Origin: Diphasiastrum complanatum | Taxonomy: Eukaryota > Streptophyta > Lycopodiopsida > Lycopodiales > Lycopodiaceae | Direction: 5' to 3' | Assembly: GCA_029204225.1 (NCBI GenBank) | Contig: CM055097.1 | Location: 28,383,192-28,447,191 of the forward strand | Length of the DNA: 64,000 bases | Shown here: positions 10,843 through 25,672 of the stretch, piece after piece | How the letters are laid out: each line of letters begins with the position of its first letter | Position numbering within the stretch: the stretch's first letter is position 1 | Made by a program: the position numbers and the translations under genes | The notes under the pieces: generated by a model | Database searches by the model: none | Seen by the model: the letters and a program-made list of their open reading frames with translations, nothing else | What the model was told of the DNA's origin: nothing

Positions 10843-11532
10843 ATGGCAATCATGAGATTTGAGAGCAGAAGCTGCGCTGCTCTTATGTTGTTCTTGAGTT
10901 TTTGGGCAGCTGTAAGAAGTGTGCTTGGAAGGGAATTTGTGGTGGGAGGGCAGCGTGGGTGGACTGCGTCCCTTGCTGGTTCTAATTTGAATTATTCTTC
11001 ATGGGTTCTCAGGCATAGATACTATGTGGGCGATAAGCTATGTATGTGCTCTATTCGTTATTCACTGGCAGTGATGTTTTTGTGCTGACAGAAATTAATC
11101 CCACATTAGTGATCAATCTAACGATAACCAAACAATGCATCTTGTTTTGCAGTGTTCAACTACCAAGCTGAGATGAGCAGCGTGTTGGAGGTCAATCGCC
11201 AGCATTTCGACTCCTGCGACGTCACCAGTTTCCTGGCTTCTTACAACGACGGCCAAACCCAGATAACGCTGAGCAATCCTGGGCCTCATTGGTTCATCAG
11301 TGGAGATGCAAGCCAATGCCAGCAAGGTCAGAAGTTCGGGATTGTGGTGTTAGCTCGAACCCATCATCATATTTCGCATATAGAAATCACTCCCGAAGCA
11401 AGCCCGCAGCCCTCACCAGTGCCTCCGCCCATCATCGCCATGGCTCCGACACCCACCAGTGCCGCTCCATCTCGAACTGTATCAGCAATGCTTCTAGGGT
11501 TACTTCTTTTGGGATGTTGGTTTCTTCTCTAG
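10843..11532 (+). CDS. Early-nodulin-like (phytocyanin-type) protein, two exons
   Basis: Exons 10843-11041 and 11153-11532, joined by a 111-bp intron with ends GTATGT...TTTTGCAG and phase 1, giving 192 residues. Order: signal peptide (~1-29, cut before REFVVGG), phytocyanin domain (~30-132), a Pro/Ser/Thr-rich AGP-like stretch (~140-170) and a hydrophobic tail (MLLGLLLLGCWFLL) typical of a GPI signal. The two disulfide cysteines are present (C88, C122). The copper ligands His, Cys, His and Met are replaced by about S75, S116, Q121 and Q126, so copper binding is unlikely, as in ENODL proteins. N50-Y-S is a possible N-glycosylation site. Likely a plasma-membrane/apoplast protein; ENODLs act in cell-surface and reproductive signalling, and the exact role here is unknown. 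The start fits the signal peptide. Confidence 0.9.
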
Positions 11533-12383
11533 ATAATAATGTTCCGAGAATACCATTGTATGTTTCGTCCGCATGTGTACTTGATATGGATACTTCAAAA
11601 TGCATATATAATTAATTTTTATTGTTTTCTGGGCAATGGAGTCGTCGCTTAATCTCTCCTCAGACAGAGCACATATTGCGCCTTGCACCAAAGAGTAAGG
11701 ACGGCGTGCCCGGTGAACAGCTATATAGTTCGATTTAGGAAACTCGACCAGAGTTTAGAGTGAATTTTTCCATTTACATTCTTTTGAGAGCAGATCATAG
11801 AGGCAGCTCTTTATATTTGAAATCCGATAGTTATAAGTTACTAAATTTCATTTGTTCATCAGTATTCTAAGGCATTTCTATGCCACCATTCATTTGAAAC
11901 ATGTTTTTTTACTTCCATTCTGAATTTGATTAGCTTATGTGATTGCATGTGGCTTCCTATGCTACACCTTGAGAACATTTTTTGATTGCTGTAAAGTGAT
12001 AGTTAGAGTATTGTGGAGACTAAAATATTTTGGTAGTTTTCCTTGATTGCGAATATCTTTGAATTATATGGAATTTGGTATAGGTAGGGTTTAGGGTTGG
12101 AAATTGTACACATTTATGTAGATGTATAAAATTGATTATACTTCAACAAAAACGAAAATACTTCCCCAATTGTGGATGGAGACAATCGTCGACTATTTTT
12201 TCGATATAATGTTAAATTAGCCAACAAAAGGGTTTATAGCATAGAAGAAGGAAAGACAAGATTTCCTTAGTATGGAAGCTCATGTCCATAATATTGATGC
12301 CAAGCAAGCCATAATGAGAGTCATATATATCTACATGAAGATAGAACACCCTACTATCTATCAGCAGCCTTTTTACGAGACCG
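11533..12383. other. 3' flank of the phytocyanin gene, otherwise gene-free
   Basis: AT-rich. Poly(A)-signal-like AT-rich motifs occur near 11,600 (ATATATAATTAATT). No further gene recognised. Confidence 0.5.
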
Positions 12384-12710
12384 ACCCATGTGCGTGATGA
12401 GGTAGCATTCATAATTCTATTTCTCCTCAAATGGCCAAATTTCCAACCCATGTGCATGATGAGGTAGCAGTCATAATTCTATTTCTCCTCAAATGGCCAA
12501 GTCTTTCCATTTCCAACCCATGTGCATGATGAGGAGGTATACCTGCACTCATAATTCTATTTTTTCTCAAATGGCAAGCCTTTCCAACAGGACCCCCTTA
12601 ATCTCTACACCCTCCAAAAGCCAACCCATGTGCATATAAAAACTCTTTGATGAGAGGTAGACTCATAATTCTATTTCTCCTCAAATGGCCAGGCCAAGTC
12701 TTTCCAACAG
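12384..12710. repeat. Tandem repeat, four units of ~70-100 bp
   Basis: Units begin CCAACCCATGTGCATGATG and contain CATAATTCTATTTCTCC then TCAAATGGCCA. Starts are near 12384, 12444, 12514 and 12621, and the last two units are more divergent. No open frame is conserved across units, so this is probably non-coding. Confidence 0.8.
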
Positions 12711-13189
12711 GTCCTCAATCTACACCCTCCAAGCCAAGAGGTCCAGCAAGGAGAAAATCACTTGCTCAAAAACCACATTCCATTTAAAGTCCACATTCAA
12801 TTGAGCTTACCTGGAAGAACATCGTTGTCATTCTCCTATCCTAGAAGGAACCATTATTGACATGAAAAAGAGGTTGTGTTTATTACCAAACCATTAGACA
12901 ACATTAAGATTGGACAAATTCAGTTATGTCATCTAAATTGGAATGCACTAACAACATTTTCAAGAGTGGTGAATTCCAAGTCTTCTATATCTATTGAGAG
13001 TCAATAATGGTCTGTTTGTGCAATAGCTTTTTGATGAGGAGTTGCAATGTAACTAGCTCAAATATTATGCAACTACCGAGTCTCGCCTGACATATATGAT
13101 CAATAATAATATGCTAGATGTTGAGTTGAGACCAACTCCTTACCTTACTTTCTTTTATAGCAATTTAAAAGGAAGAAAAACACTACATA
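12711..13189. other. Gene-free stretch
   Basis: No coding or RNA feature recognised; AT-rich. Confidence 0.5.
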
Positions 13190-13693
13190 AATTAATTGTC
13201 AATAATCAGATGAGGAAGAACACTTATCAATCAATCAATCACCATAAGCAATCACCACAAGGAAGAGGAAGAACACCATCATTGTTAGTTACTAATAGTG
13301 CAACAAATCCTGAATATATATATAGAGAGAAAACTAGTAGTGCCTACAACTACTTACAATTAATTGGTAACAATTGTCAACAATAAATCATAACTAACCA
13401 TCACTGTTAGTTACACTCAATAATGAATATATATATAGAGAGAAAACTAGTAGTTGACTATATATAGACTACTACTAGTAATGCCTACAACTACTTACAA
13501 TTAATTGGTAACAGCTGTCAACAATAAATCATAACTAACCATCACTGTTAATGAAAAGAGTACAACAATGAAAACTAGTAGTTGATATATATATAGACTA
13601 CTAGTACTAGCCTACAACTGTACTTACAATTAGTAACAGTTGTCAAACAATAAATCATATACGATAATAAGTTTATCATTGATTTCTAAAACA
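13190..13693 (-). repeat. 3' LTR of a minus-strand copia fossil, holding tandem repeats
   Basis: On the minus strand it starts TGTTTTAG at 13693, right after a purine-rich tract (13694-13706, GGAGGAAGGG), as expected at a 3' LTR. Three to four tandem ~120-150-bp units with GCCTACAACTACTTAC, TTGGTAACAGCTGTCAAC and TATATATAGA elements fill most of it. The far end is unresolved. Confidence 0.55.
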
Positions 13694-14390
13694 CCCTTCC
13701 TCCGGAGCTCAATGATAAAATTGCATTCTTCTATTCCTAATAGAGTACGAAACTTTTCAAATTTACATCCTACCTAAAATGACTTAGTAAAAATATATGC
13801 CACTTGCAAGATCTTCAGGTTTACAAAAAACAAGATCAATGGCTCCATAAAAAATTTTCTCTCGAACAAAATGATAATGTATTTCGATATGCTTGGTTCG
13901 AGCATGTAGAACATGATTTTTGGCTAGGTGAATGCAGCTTTGGTCGTCACAAGAGAGATTAGCTAGTCTCATCCATCTGTGGTTGACCTAAATCAACAAG
14001 CAATCTTCGTAACCATGTCGCTTCCTATGTAGCTTTGTTGAGTGCACACTATTCAGCTTTCGTCGAAGATAAGGCTATTGTAGGTTGCTTTTTGCTGCTC
14101 CATGAAACTGCAGCTGTACCATAACTGAATGTATGACCACTGGTAGAACTTCTGTCATCAATATTACCTGCCCAATCGGCATATGTGTAACCTACCAACA
14201 TTGGCGCTTTAGATTGATCATATTTCAAACCAAAATTCAATGTCTCTCGAATGTACCTGAGATTTAGCAAACTTCTAGTGTGCTTGACTAGGATCTTGCA
14301 TAAATTGACTAACAACACCAACAACATAGAAAATATCAAACTATCCACCAGCTGCCTGTACAAGTAAGCATCCACTTTCTCACAAATACA
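13694..14390 (-). mobile_element. Ty1/copia fossil: reverse transcriptase tail and RNase H
   Basis: The minus strand shows YADWAGNIDDRSSTSGHTFS and WSSKKQPTIALSSTKAE (about 14049-14230), then the RNase H end VLHARTKHIEIHYHFVREKI (about 13850-13910), in normal order towards the 3' LTR. It is broken, with a few breaks; only the 3' end of the element is present. Confidence 0.85.
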
Positions 14391-15572
14391 CTACAGTCTC
14401 TAGCAGAATACCATATACTAATGTAAGCAAAATCTCCTCATAAGCAAAACAATTTTCTTAACAAGAAATGCCTGTGATATCCATAGGACCCGATAAGATA
14501 TCGGAATATAGAGATTTACACTTCCAAAGTGCCAATCTAAAATCTCAACTCATTTAGTAAACTAGGAATTACTCAACGTACTTAAGAATCAATACATTTC
14601 TTGATTATCTTATGATTAAGTATCTGTTTATGATCCGTCAATCACAAATAGTTAGATTCTTATAATTCATCAATCATAATTCTTAGGATTCTCAAAGCAT
14701 ACTTAATTTCTAAAAGATACTGGAATCATTCCAAAATCTTTTTCACTAGAAAAATGCTAGATTTTAAGAATATTTTTCAAACTGGATTCTTAAACCAAAA
14801 TGTGAGTTATCAAATTTCAAACCATCAGGTAGTCAAAGACAGAAAGCATACCAAAATGATATCAATAACCATCTTCATCCACCAAACACTTCAAACTATG
14901 GTCTAGAAATAAATCTAGATATCCAAAGTTCTGCTGAATTTCCCAAAACTCAGTTGTCATTCTTAAAATCATTATGATTCATTATCCAATTGAGCGCTCT
15001 GGGATACAATCACTAATGAAATGAATCTATTTCTCAACTGAGAAAAACTCACCCAAGAATTCCGTATATTTTATGCACACAATTTTCCCTCATGAATCCA
15101 AACAATTCATAATCATGTGTCTTACAAGCAATACACACCAAACAAACAGTTCCTGGTGAATTCTCTTCACACTGTTTGTCCAACCAGTTAACTTCCCCGG
15201 GAGTAAACCAATTACTCAAGTTAATTGCCAATGATTTACAAATCTCAAATGTCTAGGTGCGGATCTTAATTATACATGTATAACACCACATTTAGATCCT
15301 TATCCAAATCACTTTTAAGTTAATCAATAAGTCTTTCACAAAAAGATTCGTTAACTCTACAAGTATCTGTTTTAATAAAACTTGATCCTATGTCTATGTT
15401 TACCGACTAGGTTAAGTGCACCAAATAACCCTAGAAACCAGGAATACATAGTAGATTCATACAAGATTAATCGTGCACATATGTGAATAATCTAACTATG
15501 ACCCAATAAATAAACACATTAATTCCATGACTTTTGTGAGCAAGAGGGATTCAAAAGAGAATTTTTACTTGT
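14391..15572. other. Gene-free stretch
   Basis: AT-rich, no convincing open frame. It may be an unassigned LTR or old repeat, as it is bounded by copia pieces on both sides. Confidence 0.5.
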
Positions 15573-15632
15573 ACTTATTCCCCTCAACAAAATAAGGTTG
15601 CCGAGAGAAAAAATAGAATTTTATGTGAATCC
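15573..15632 (+). mobile_element. Copia integrase shard
   Basis: A 60-bp stretch closely resembles the integrase segment of the neighbouring element at about 16,443-16,502 and reads PQQNKVAERKNRILCE. It is an isolated fragment of a second copy. Confidence 0.75.
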
Positions 15633-15639
15633 ATTGTTA

Positions 15640-15905
15640 ATCCAGTTCTGTAGATTTTCCCGTGCGTTTACATAGTCTGCAGAATTACGCGGACTTTATG
15701 ACAGTGTCTCCTTTTTTGTCTGTTAGGAATCTCGTGTAAAAACACAGTGTCGCATTTTTCGCTTTCTTTTAAAGAGCCTCAAATGTTAAGGAAATGACTC
15801 TGGCAAAGTGTGGGGCAACCCTAAATGAGATTTAAGGGCACCTTCGTCTTTTTCGCAAAAAATTCGACAGTGTCACCTGTGGCTATTTTAGTTCATTTCT
15901 GTAGA
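15640..15905. repeat. Repeat block related to the 2.75-kb array
   Basis: Contains GTAAAAACACAGTGTCGC followed by ATTTTT, which matches the reverse complement of the 2745-2990 core, plus TATGACAGTGTC and GTCACCTGT strings. The block sits between the integrase shard and the start of the better copia element. Confidence 0.45.
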
Positions 15906-18667
15906 GCTATTTTTCAAGTTGGATGCTAATGTTGCAAGTGAAATTGTGAACTTGGCTAGGGAGGAGCTAACTCGAGTGGAGCTTTGGCATAAGAGATTAG
16001 GCCATCCTAATCTTCAATCTATGGAGTCAATGGCAAGCAAGGAACTAGCTCTCGGCCTACCAAAAACTTTCAAGAAGTGTGGGAAGATGTGTGAGGCATG
16101 TGGCCTTGCAAAGTCACACAAGTCTTCTTACAAGAGATCTTCATCAAGATCTCTCTCTCCCTTGGATCTCATACATTCTGATGTACATAGTTTTTCACAT
16201 GCAAGTAATGGAGGTGCCTTGATGTATGTAACTTTTATAGATGATTGTACTAGATTCACATGGATTGAGTTACTATCAAAGAAAAGTCTTGTTTATGAAG
16301 CTTTCATTAAGTTCAAGTCTCTAGTAGAGAAACAACCTAGTACTTCTATCAAAGCGCTAAGATGTGATAATGGAGGAGAGTACACCTCCAATAAAATGAA
16401 AGACTTTTGTGAGATCAATGGTATTAAGTTACAATACACTTGTTCCTACACCCCTCAACAAAATGGGGTGGCCGAGAGGAAAAATAGGAGTCTATGTGAG
16501 TGTGCAAAGTCTTTGAGGCTTGATGCATCACTTCCCATGTCATTTTGGGGAGAAGCCATAACATGTGCTAATTATTTGTGTAATAGACTTCCTAGTAGTG
16601 CTATAGATGGGATCTCACCTTATCAAGCCTTGTTGGATAAGAAACCCAATGTAAAAGATTTTAAGATCTTTGTATGTACTTGCTATGTACACATTCCTTT
16701 GGAGACTAGGAGAAAAGAAGATGCTACCTCCTTCAAAGGAATCTTTGTTGGCTATGGAGAAAATAGCAAGGGATATAGGATATATGATCCTACATCCAAG
16801 AAAGTAAAGGTGAGCAAGGATGTACTTTTTGATGAGTCACAATTTGCTAAGAGCTTGTCAAATGGATCTAACCCATTGTGCATTGAAGATCTTGACAAAT
16901 CCGAGGAGGATCTTGACAAACCCGAGGAGGATCATGACAAACCCGAGGAGGATCATGACAAACCCGAGGATGGAGATTTGGATTCGAGTCAAAAGGAGGC
17001 GAGAAGATCATCAAGGAGCAAGGCCGAGCCCTCAAGGCTTACCTATGTGGACAAGGGAAAGCAGAAGGAAGGCTCTACATCTTCTACCTCTTACTCTTTT
17101 TTAGCTACATTGCTTGAAGAACCATCATCTTTTGAAGAAGCATATAAATCTAAAGTTTGGAGAGATGCAATGCAAGTAGAGTATGATGCATTAGAAGAGA
17201 ATCATACTTGGAATCTTGTAAATCTTCCAAGAGGAAAGAAACCACTTGCATGTAAGTGGATTTATAGAATTAAGTACAATCAAGATGGATCTATTAGTAA
17301 TTACAAAGCTAGGCTTGTTGCTAAGGGATTTCTTCAAATAAAAGGATTGGATTATGAAGAAACATTTGCACCTGTAGCTAAGCTTGTAACTATTAAATTA
17401 ATCATTTGCATTGCTACTTTGTTCAAATGGGATCTCTACCAAATGGATGTGACAAATGCCTTCTTGAATGGCTTCTTAGAAGAGGAAATCTACATGATGC
17501 AACCCGAGGGCTTCATCAAGGTTGGTGAGGAGCAAAAGGTGTGCTACTTAAGGAAGAGCCTATATGGCTTGAAGCAAGCATCTAGAGCTTGGTACTCTAG
17601 GTTGCATGATTTTCTCTATTCCCTTGGCTTTGTACTAAGTGCTTATGAACCTTCTTTATATTTCAAATGTAATGAAGGAAAGATCATCATTTTGGTTCTT
17701 TATGTTGATGACATCATTATGACATGAAATGATGATGATGACATAGGCAAAGTAAAAGTTGACTTATCTAGTGAGTTCAAGATGGTAGATCTAGGTTTCC
17801 TAAAGTTTATACTTGGGATAGAAGTGTCTAGAAGTAGCAATTGTACTTTCATAAGTCAATCTAAGTATGCTACTTCCATTCTTGAAAGATTTGGTATGAA
17901 AGATTGTAAGGGAATTGACACCCCTATGGAGCATGTTGTGAAAGCAACTAATGAAGGTGATGAAGCATCCTTTGAGGACATCACCCTCTTTAGGAAGCTT
18001 ATAGGCTTTCTAATCTATTTAACCATCGCTAGACCTGACTTAAGTTTTTGTGTAAGCAAATTGAGTCAAAGTATGCAAGCTCCTTTAGTTCATCATTGGA
18101 AAAGTGCCAAGAGAGTACTTAGATATGTTTCTAGTACTAGATTTTTCGGCATACTTTATGAAGGATCTAACTTGCACTTGAGAGCCTACTCAGATTCAGA
18201 TTTTGCAGGTGACAAGATGGATAGGAAGTCCATTAGTGCATTTGCAACATTTCTCTGTGGAGGAGTGATATCTTGGCTTTCCAAAAAGCAAGATACAATC
18301 TCACTATCTTCTTGTGAAGCCGAGTACAAGGCATTGACTTCAACAACCAAAGAGCTCCTATGGCTAAGAAGACTCTTGATGGAACTACATGTGCTAGAGG
18401 CCGAGGAGATCCCTTACATATTTTGTGACAATCAAGCTTCTCAACAAATTGCTTCAAATCCTATCTTCCATGCTAGAACAAAGCATATTGAGATAGCTCA
18501 CCACTTTGTGAGGGAGAAGGTACAATCCAAGGAAGTGCAACTACATCATGTACCATCATCCGAATGCATAGCTGATATCTTAACGAAACCATTGTCCAAA
18601 GATCCATTTTTTAAGTTAAGATATGCTCTTGGAATTGTAGATAGATGTACACTAGATTTGCCAAGTT

Positions 18668-18682
18668 AGAAGTGAGGAGGAG
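18668..18682 (+). other. Polypurine tract
   Basis: GAAGTGAGGAGGAG immediately before the TGTTG start of the 3' LTR; the family's plus-strand primer site. Confidence 0.75.
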
Positions 18683-19490
18683 TGTTGAAAATTGTCACTT
18701 CTCACTTGACATTGGTTCATGTAAATATTGATCAAACATTAGAATATGTTGATGATATGATTTCACACGTGTGGAGCCTGTTCCCACGTGTGAAAGGATG
18801 TACTTTTCATGTTTGTATATATCCAAATTGATCTTGTATCATTCTAGTTAATGTGAACATGAAATGACTAGTTTTTAGTCAAGTTGACTAGTCACCTACA
18901 AATTAGCTTTTCCTTGCATGTGCATGAGTAAATGCTCCCACATGGCAAGTGGATGTTCACACGTGTGTATAGAGTACTAGAAGATAAGAGTTGACCATTT
19001 TCCTTAGATCCTATTTTGTAGGGAATATTCCTATATTCTAGGATACTAGCTTTTTGGAATTTAGTCATATTCTAGAAGGTCAACTGGATAAGGATCAAGG
19101 ATGAATCAAATGGATAGATCTGAGTGATGTGGCACTCTTCACACGTGTGAAGGCCTACTGGACTGTACCAGACTCATGGATGTACTTGATCCATAAAAGG
19201 ATCATCATTTTGCTAAGAAGATTGATGAGACTTTTGCACTCTACACTTTTGTGAGGTTTCTAGTCATTTGTCTTGTGATTTTTATGTATGATTGCTATCT
19301 AGTATCATTGTACTTGTTGTTTCAGGTGCAGGCTGTACAGTGGACAATAATCCACATGTGTGAGGCCGCTCTCACTAAAAAATGATGTGTTGATCCATTG
19401 CTCTTGCTTAAATCCAAGTGTAGTGAATCTAGATCAAGATCTAATGTGTAGAACTTGATAGATTCATTGATTAAGCAACCAATAACTCTC
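18683..19490 (+). repeat. 3' LTR with CACACGTGTG palindromes
   Basis: Starts TGTTGAAAATTG after the polypurine tract. Three perfect CACACGTGTG decamers lie at 18764-18773, 18958-18967 and 19140-19149, with a near copy at 18784-18792. A TATA-like CATAAAAGGA lies near 19,192. The right end is not resolved; no target duplication was identified. Confidence 0.65.
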
Positions 19491-20646
19491 TATGATTGTA
19501 AAGTACAATTATTATTGTCCTAAAAACTGTAAAATTTATCATGCGGTACCACTGTTATGCAATGACTATGATAGAATTGTGACCATAGGAACCATCCACG
19601 TACTAGGATTCACAAACGAGATATTGCTGATCCTAGTTGTCCAAAAACTGGAAGTATCAAAGAGGTTGGCCATATAATGACACACATAGGCGTCAAAATT
19701 GAACTCCTAAAGTATATTGCAAGATTGCAATTGACTTTGTCACAAATAATGGATTGAAATTAAGATTTACTCTAAATCTAGACATCGAGATGCCTAACAC
19801 TATCGTGGATCACTCGACCAGTATGAACCTCATTTTGATTGCTCGTTGTGAGATATCATGACACAGTGGGCCAATCCAAGGAGATTTATCAATAACTAAC
19901 TCGATCCGAGTATTAATTAGTCGATAAATTTTTCAATAATCAAATGAGTGATTGAGTGGGCAATCAATCAATTGAGTATATGACTGATTGTGTGATTTTG
20001 ATCATTCTGTCATGAAAGAAAGACTGAGTGAGATCATCACTCATTTTGGACAAGAGTTCAAATATGTAGGTCTTTAGATTAGTTGAGATAGGCCTGCGTG
20101 CACTATCTACATGGATGAAATCAAACTGACAAGATTGTCAAGAAGTTTGGATTACAGTACTAGCATATTCGAATTGCAAGCTTAAGATAATGGCAATTTA
20201 GGACATGACGAATATTACTCTAAATTAGCTCAAATTGAAATAATGGATTCTCGGTCAAGTGATATTCAAATTGAAATAGTTATTTTGATTACTATGAGAG
20301 GTCATATGGACCATATCATCTTTAGGGCATCTTTATGTGTTGCCTCACCCAAGCAATTTTCTTGATATCACGGATAGGCTTCCAAATGTTACTAGAATAT
20401 TAGATTTTCATTAAGTATAAGTAGAATATGCATGGATAAATAAAAAACAGAAGTTGACATGTCTTTAACAAATTTAATTATATTTGTTCGGTACATACGG
20501 TCTCATAATGACTAATGATGTGACATAGAGTAGCTAGCTAGATATTGACAACAGTTGCACTTTATTTGTTATTTGAATATGATTGCATAATACATTTATT
20601 TTTTTTATTTGGTGTTATCTTGCAAATAATTTTCTTACAATGACAT
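19491..20646. other. Gene-free stretch
   Basis: AT-rich with short AGTGATTGAGTG / CAATCAATCAATTGAG repeats near 19,945-19,975. No gene recognised. Confidence 0.5.
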
Positions 20647-21257
20647 TTGAATGGAATTATGAATTCTAGGGAAATTATCATACCTCCACGTGATTTAGAG
20701 AAAAAAAAATTTGAGATCTATCATAGAAGAAAAGAGCAGGCAAGACTAAAGTTCACCGAACAATTATTGACTAGTTCATCTTCATCTTCAAGCTCTTCCG
20801 CCAATCAACGTAGACCACGTGTTGATAATGTATATTGATTTATGTCATAATTTGTTTATTTGTAATAGTGGTGTACTCCGATTTGGTTGAGGATAGTGAA
20901 ACAATATCTTGCTCTTTGGGAAGCCAAGACACCACTCCATCACAAATGAAGGTTGCAAATGCACTAAATGTACAAAGACTATTCTGTCAATTTTCAATTC
21001 GTCACATACTAGAATTTGTCAATTTTCACATGAATGACATGAAAGAATTTGTGCTACAATATCACTTATCATTGACAATTGGATTATTGGACCAGTTTCA
21101 ACCAGAATATGATGAAAAGATACCATGTACATGCACACAATGTAAAGGCCTTAGGATTCGAACAAGGAGGATTGTCAACCATCATATTTGGGCCAATGAA
21201 GTGCACATAGAGGATCCAATGGTACGAGAGGTAAACTCTTTAAATAATAAAATATGA
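20647..21257 (+). other. Unassigned open frames, possible transposase-associated motif
   Basis: Two adjoining plus-strand frames. The first (20647-20838) is charged and ends in a serine run (REIIIPPRDLEKKKFE, then SSSSSSSSS). The second (20835-21257) contains CTCTQCKGLRIRTRRIVNHH, a C-x-C-x2-C...H pattern resembling the small zinc-binding domain found with plant CACTA (En/Spm) transposases. A GTAAAC donor-like site follows at 21,231. The likeliest reading is a relic of a CACTA-type transposase gene or a gene derived from one. No transposase catalytic core was seen nearby, so this is tentative. Confidence 0.3.
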
Positions 21258-24828
<3,571 letters not shown>

Positions 24829-25031
24829 AAAAACTAGAGCACATCATGGTTGATAAGCATTTGCATAGAAGAATTCATCCGTATGCATGTTAAGGACGGA
24901 ACGACGTATATTTAAGGATGGACCATTTGTAGGATGATGTGCAACATGTGTCACTATTCTAGCCTAACTTAGGAGTCGAGGGATGATCCGCCACGAGTTC
25001 CATTTGTGCATTTGAGCGCATCCCCATGTGG

Positions 25032-25033
<2 letters not shown>

Positions 25034-25082
<49 letters not shown>
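25034..25082. repeat. (CT)n microsatellite with short CA tail
   Basis: About 21 CT repeats followed by CACACACA. Confidence 0.97.
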
Positions 25083-25376
25083 GCTATGCCACATGACGGA
25101 GGTTGCCACCGGTGATTGCGTCAAATGGCAGCCTCTAAAAATGTGAGAGCAGGCCACATGTTGGAGGTAGAGTGCTAACTCTGACCTATGTGTGATCATA
25201 TATGTGTCATCATGTGATTAGGCATGGTGCTGCCAACTAGCAAGAGGCTGCCTGGCTTGACTCAGGAGGCTACTCGGGAGGTTGACTTTTTTCACCTCAG
25301 GAGGCCTCAAGAGCCACAGCCAACCTTTGTGTGTGCTCTGTCTTTTCTCTCTCTCTCTCCGCCCGCCTGGTCGCTA

Positions 25377-25630
25377 AAGATCTCTCCAGCTGCATTGCTG
25401 TGTAGCTTACCTTAATGTTAGCTCCCGAAAGATTCATTGGCGTTTTCTTCTCGAGATAAGCTTCCTTTACTATGAAGTTAGGTTGCTCTTTCAGATATCT
25501 CTTCAGCTGCATTATATTGCTGTGTAGCTTAGCTCAATGTTAGCTCCTGAAAGATCATTGCGTTTTCTTCTCAAGCTGAGCTTCCTATACTAGAATGAAG
25601 TCAGAATGAAGTCAGATTGCTTGTTTTGCA
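25377..25630. repeat. ~120-bp tandem duplication upstream of the STIG1-like gene
   Basis: Two copies share CAGCTGCATT, TTGCTGTGTAGCTTA, AATGTTAGCTCC and a GCGTTTTCTTCTC block (about 25377-25493 and 25494-25630). It ends about 43 bp before the first possible ATG of the downstream gene, so it lies in its promoter or 5' leader. Confidence 0.8.
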
Positions 25631-25672
25631 TGTATGCAGAGAAGAAGCTTCAAGTCATATTTCCTGTAGACT

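Larger units (their letters stand above)
15906..19490 (+). mobile_element. Ty1/copia element, well preserved pol, no gag recognised
   Basis: Parts in order: pre-integrase zinc-finger region (WHKRLGHPN, CEACGLAKSHK), integrase core with LIHSDVH, RCDNGGEY and QNGVAERKN (the DDE residues), a charged linker with DKPEED repeats, reverse transcriptase (NAFLNGFLEEEIYM, SLYGLKQASRAWY, YVDDI), RNase H ending HARTKHIEIAHHFVREKV, then a purine tract and the 3' LTR from 18,683. Integrase before RT defines copia. The visible pol has about one break and is clearly younger than the other copia pieces here. A 5' LTR and gag were not found. Confidence 0.93.
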
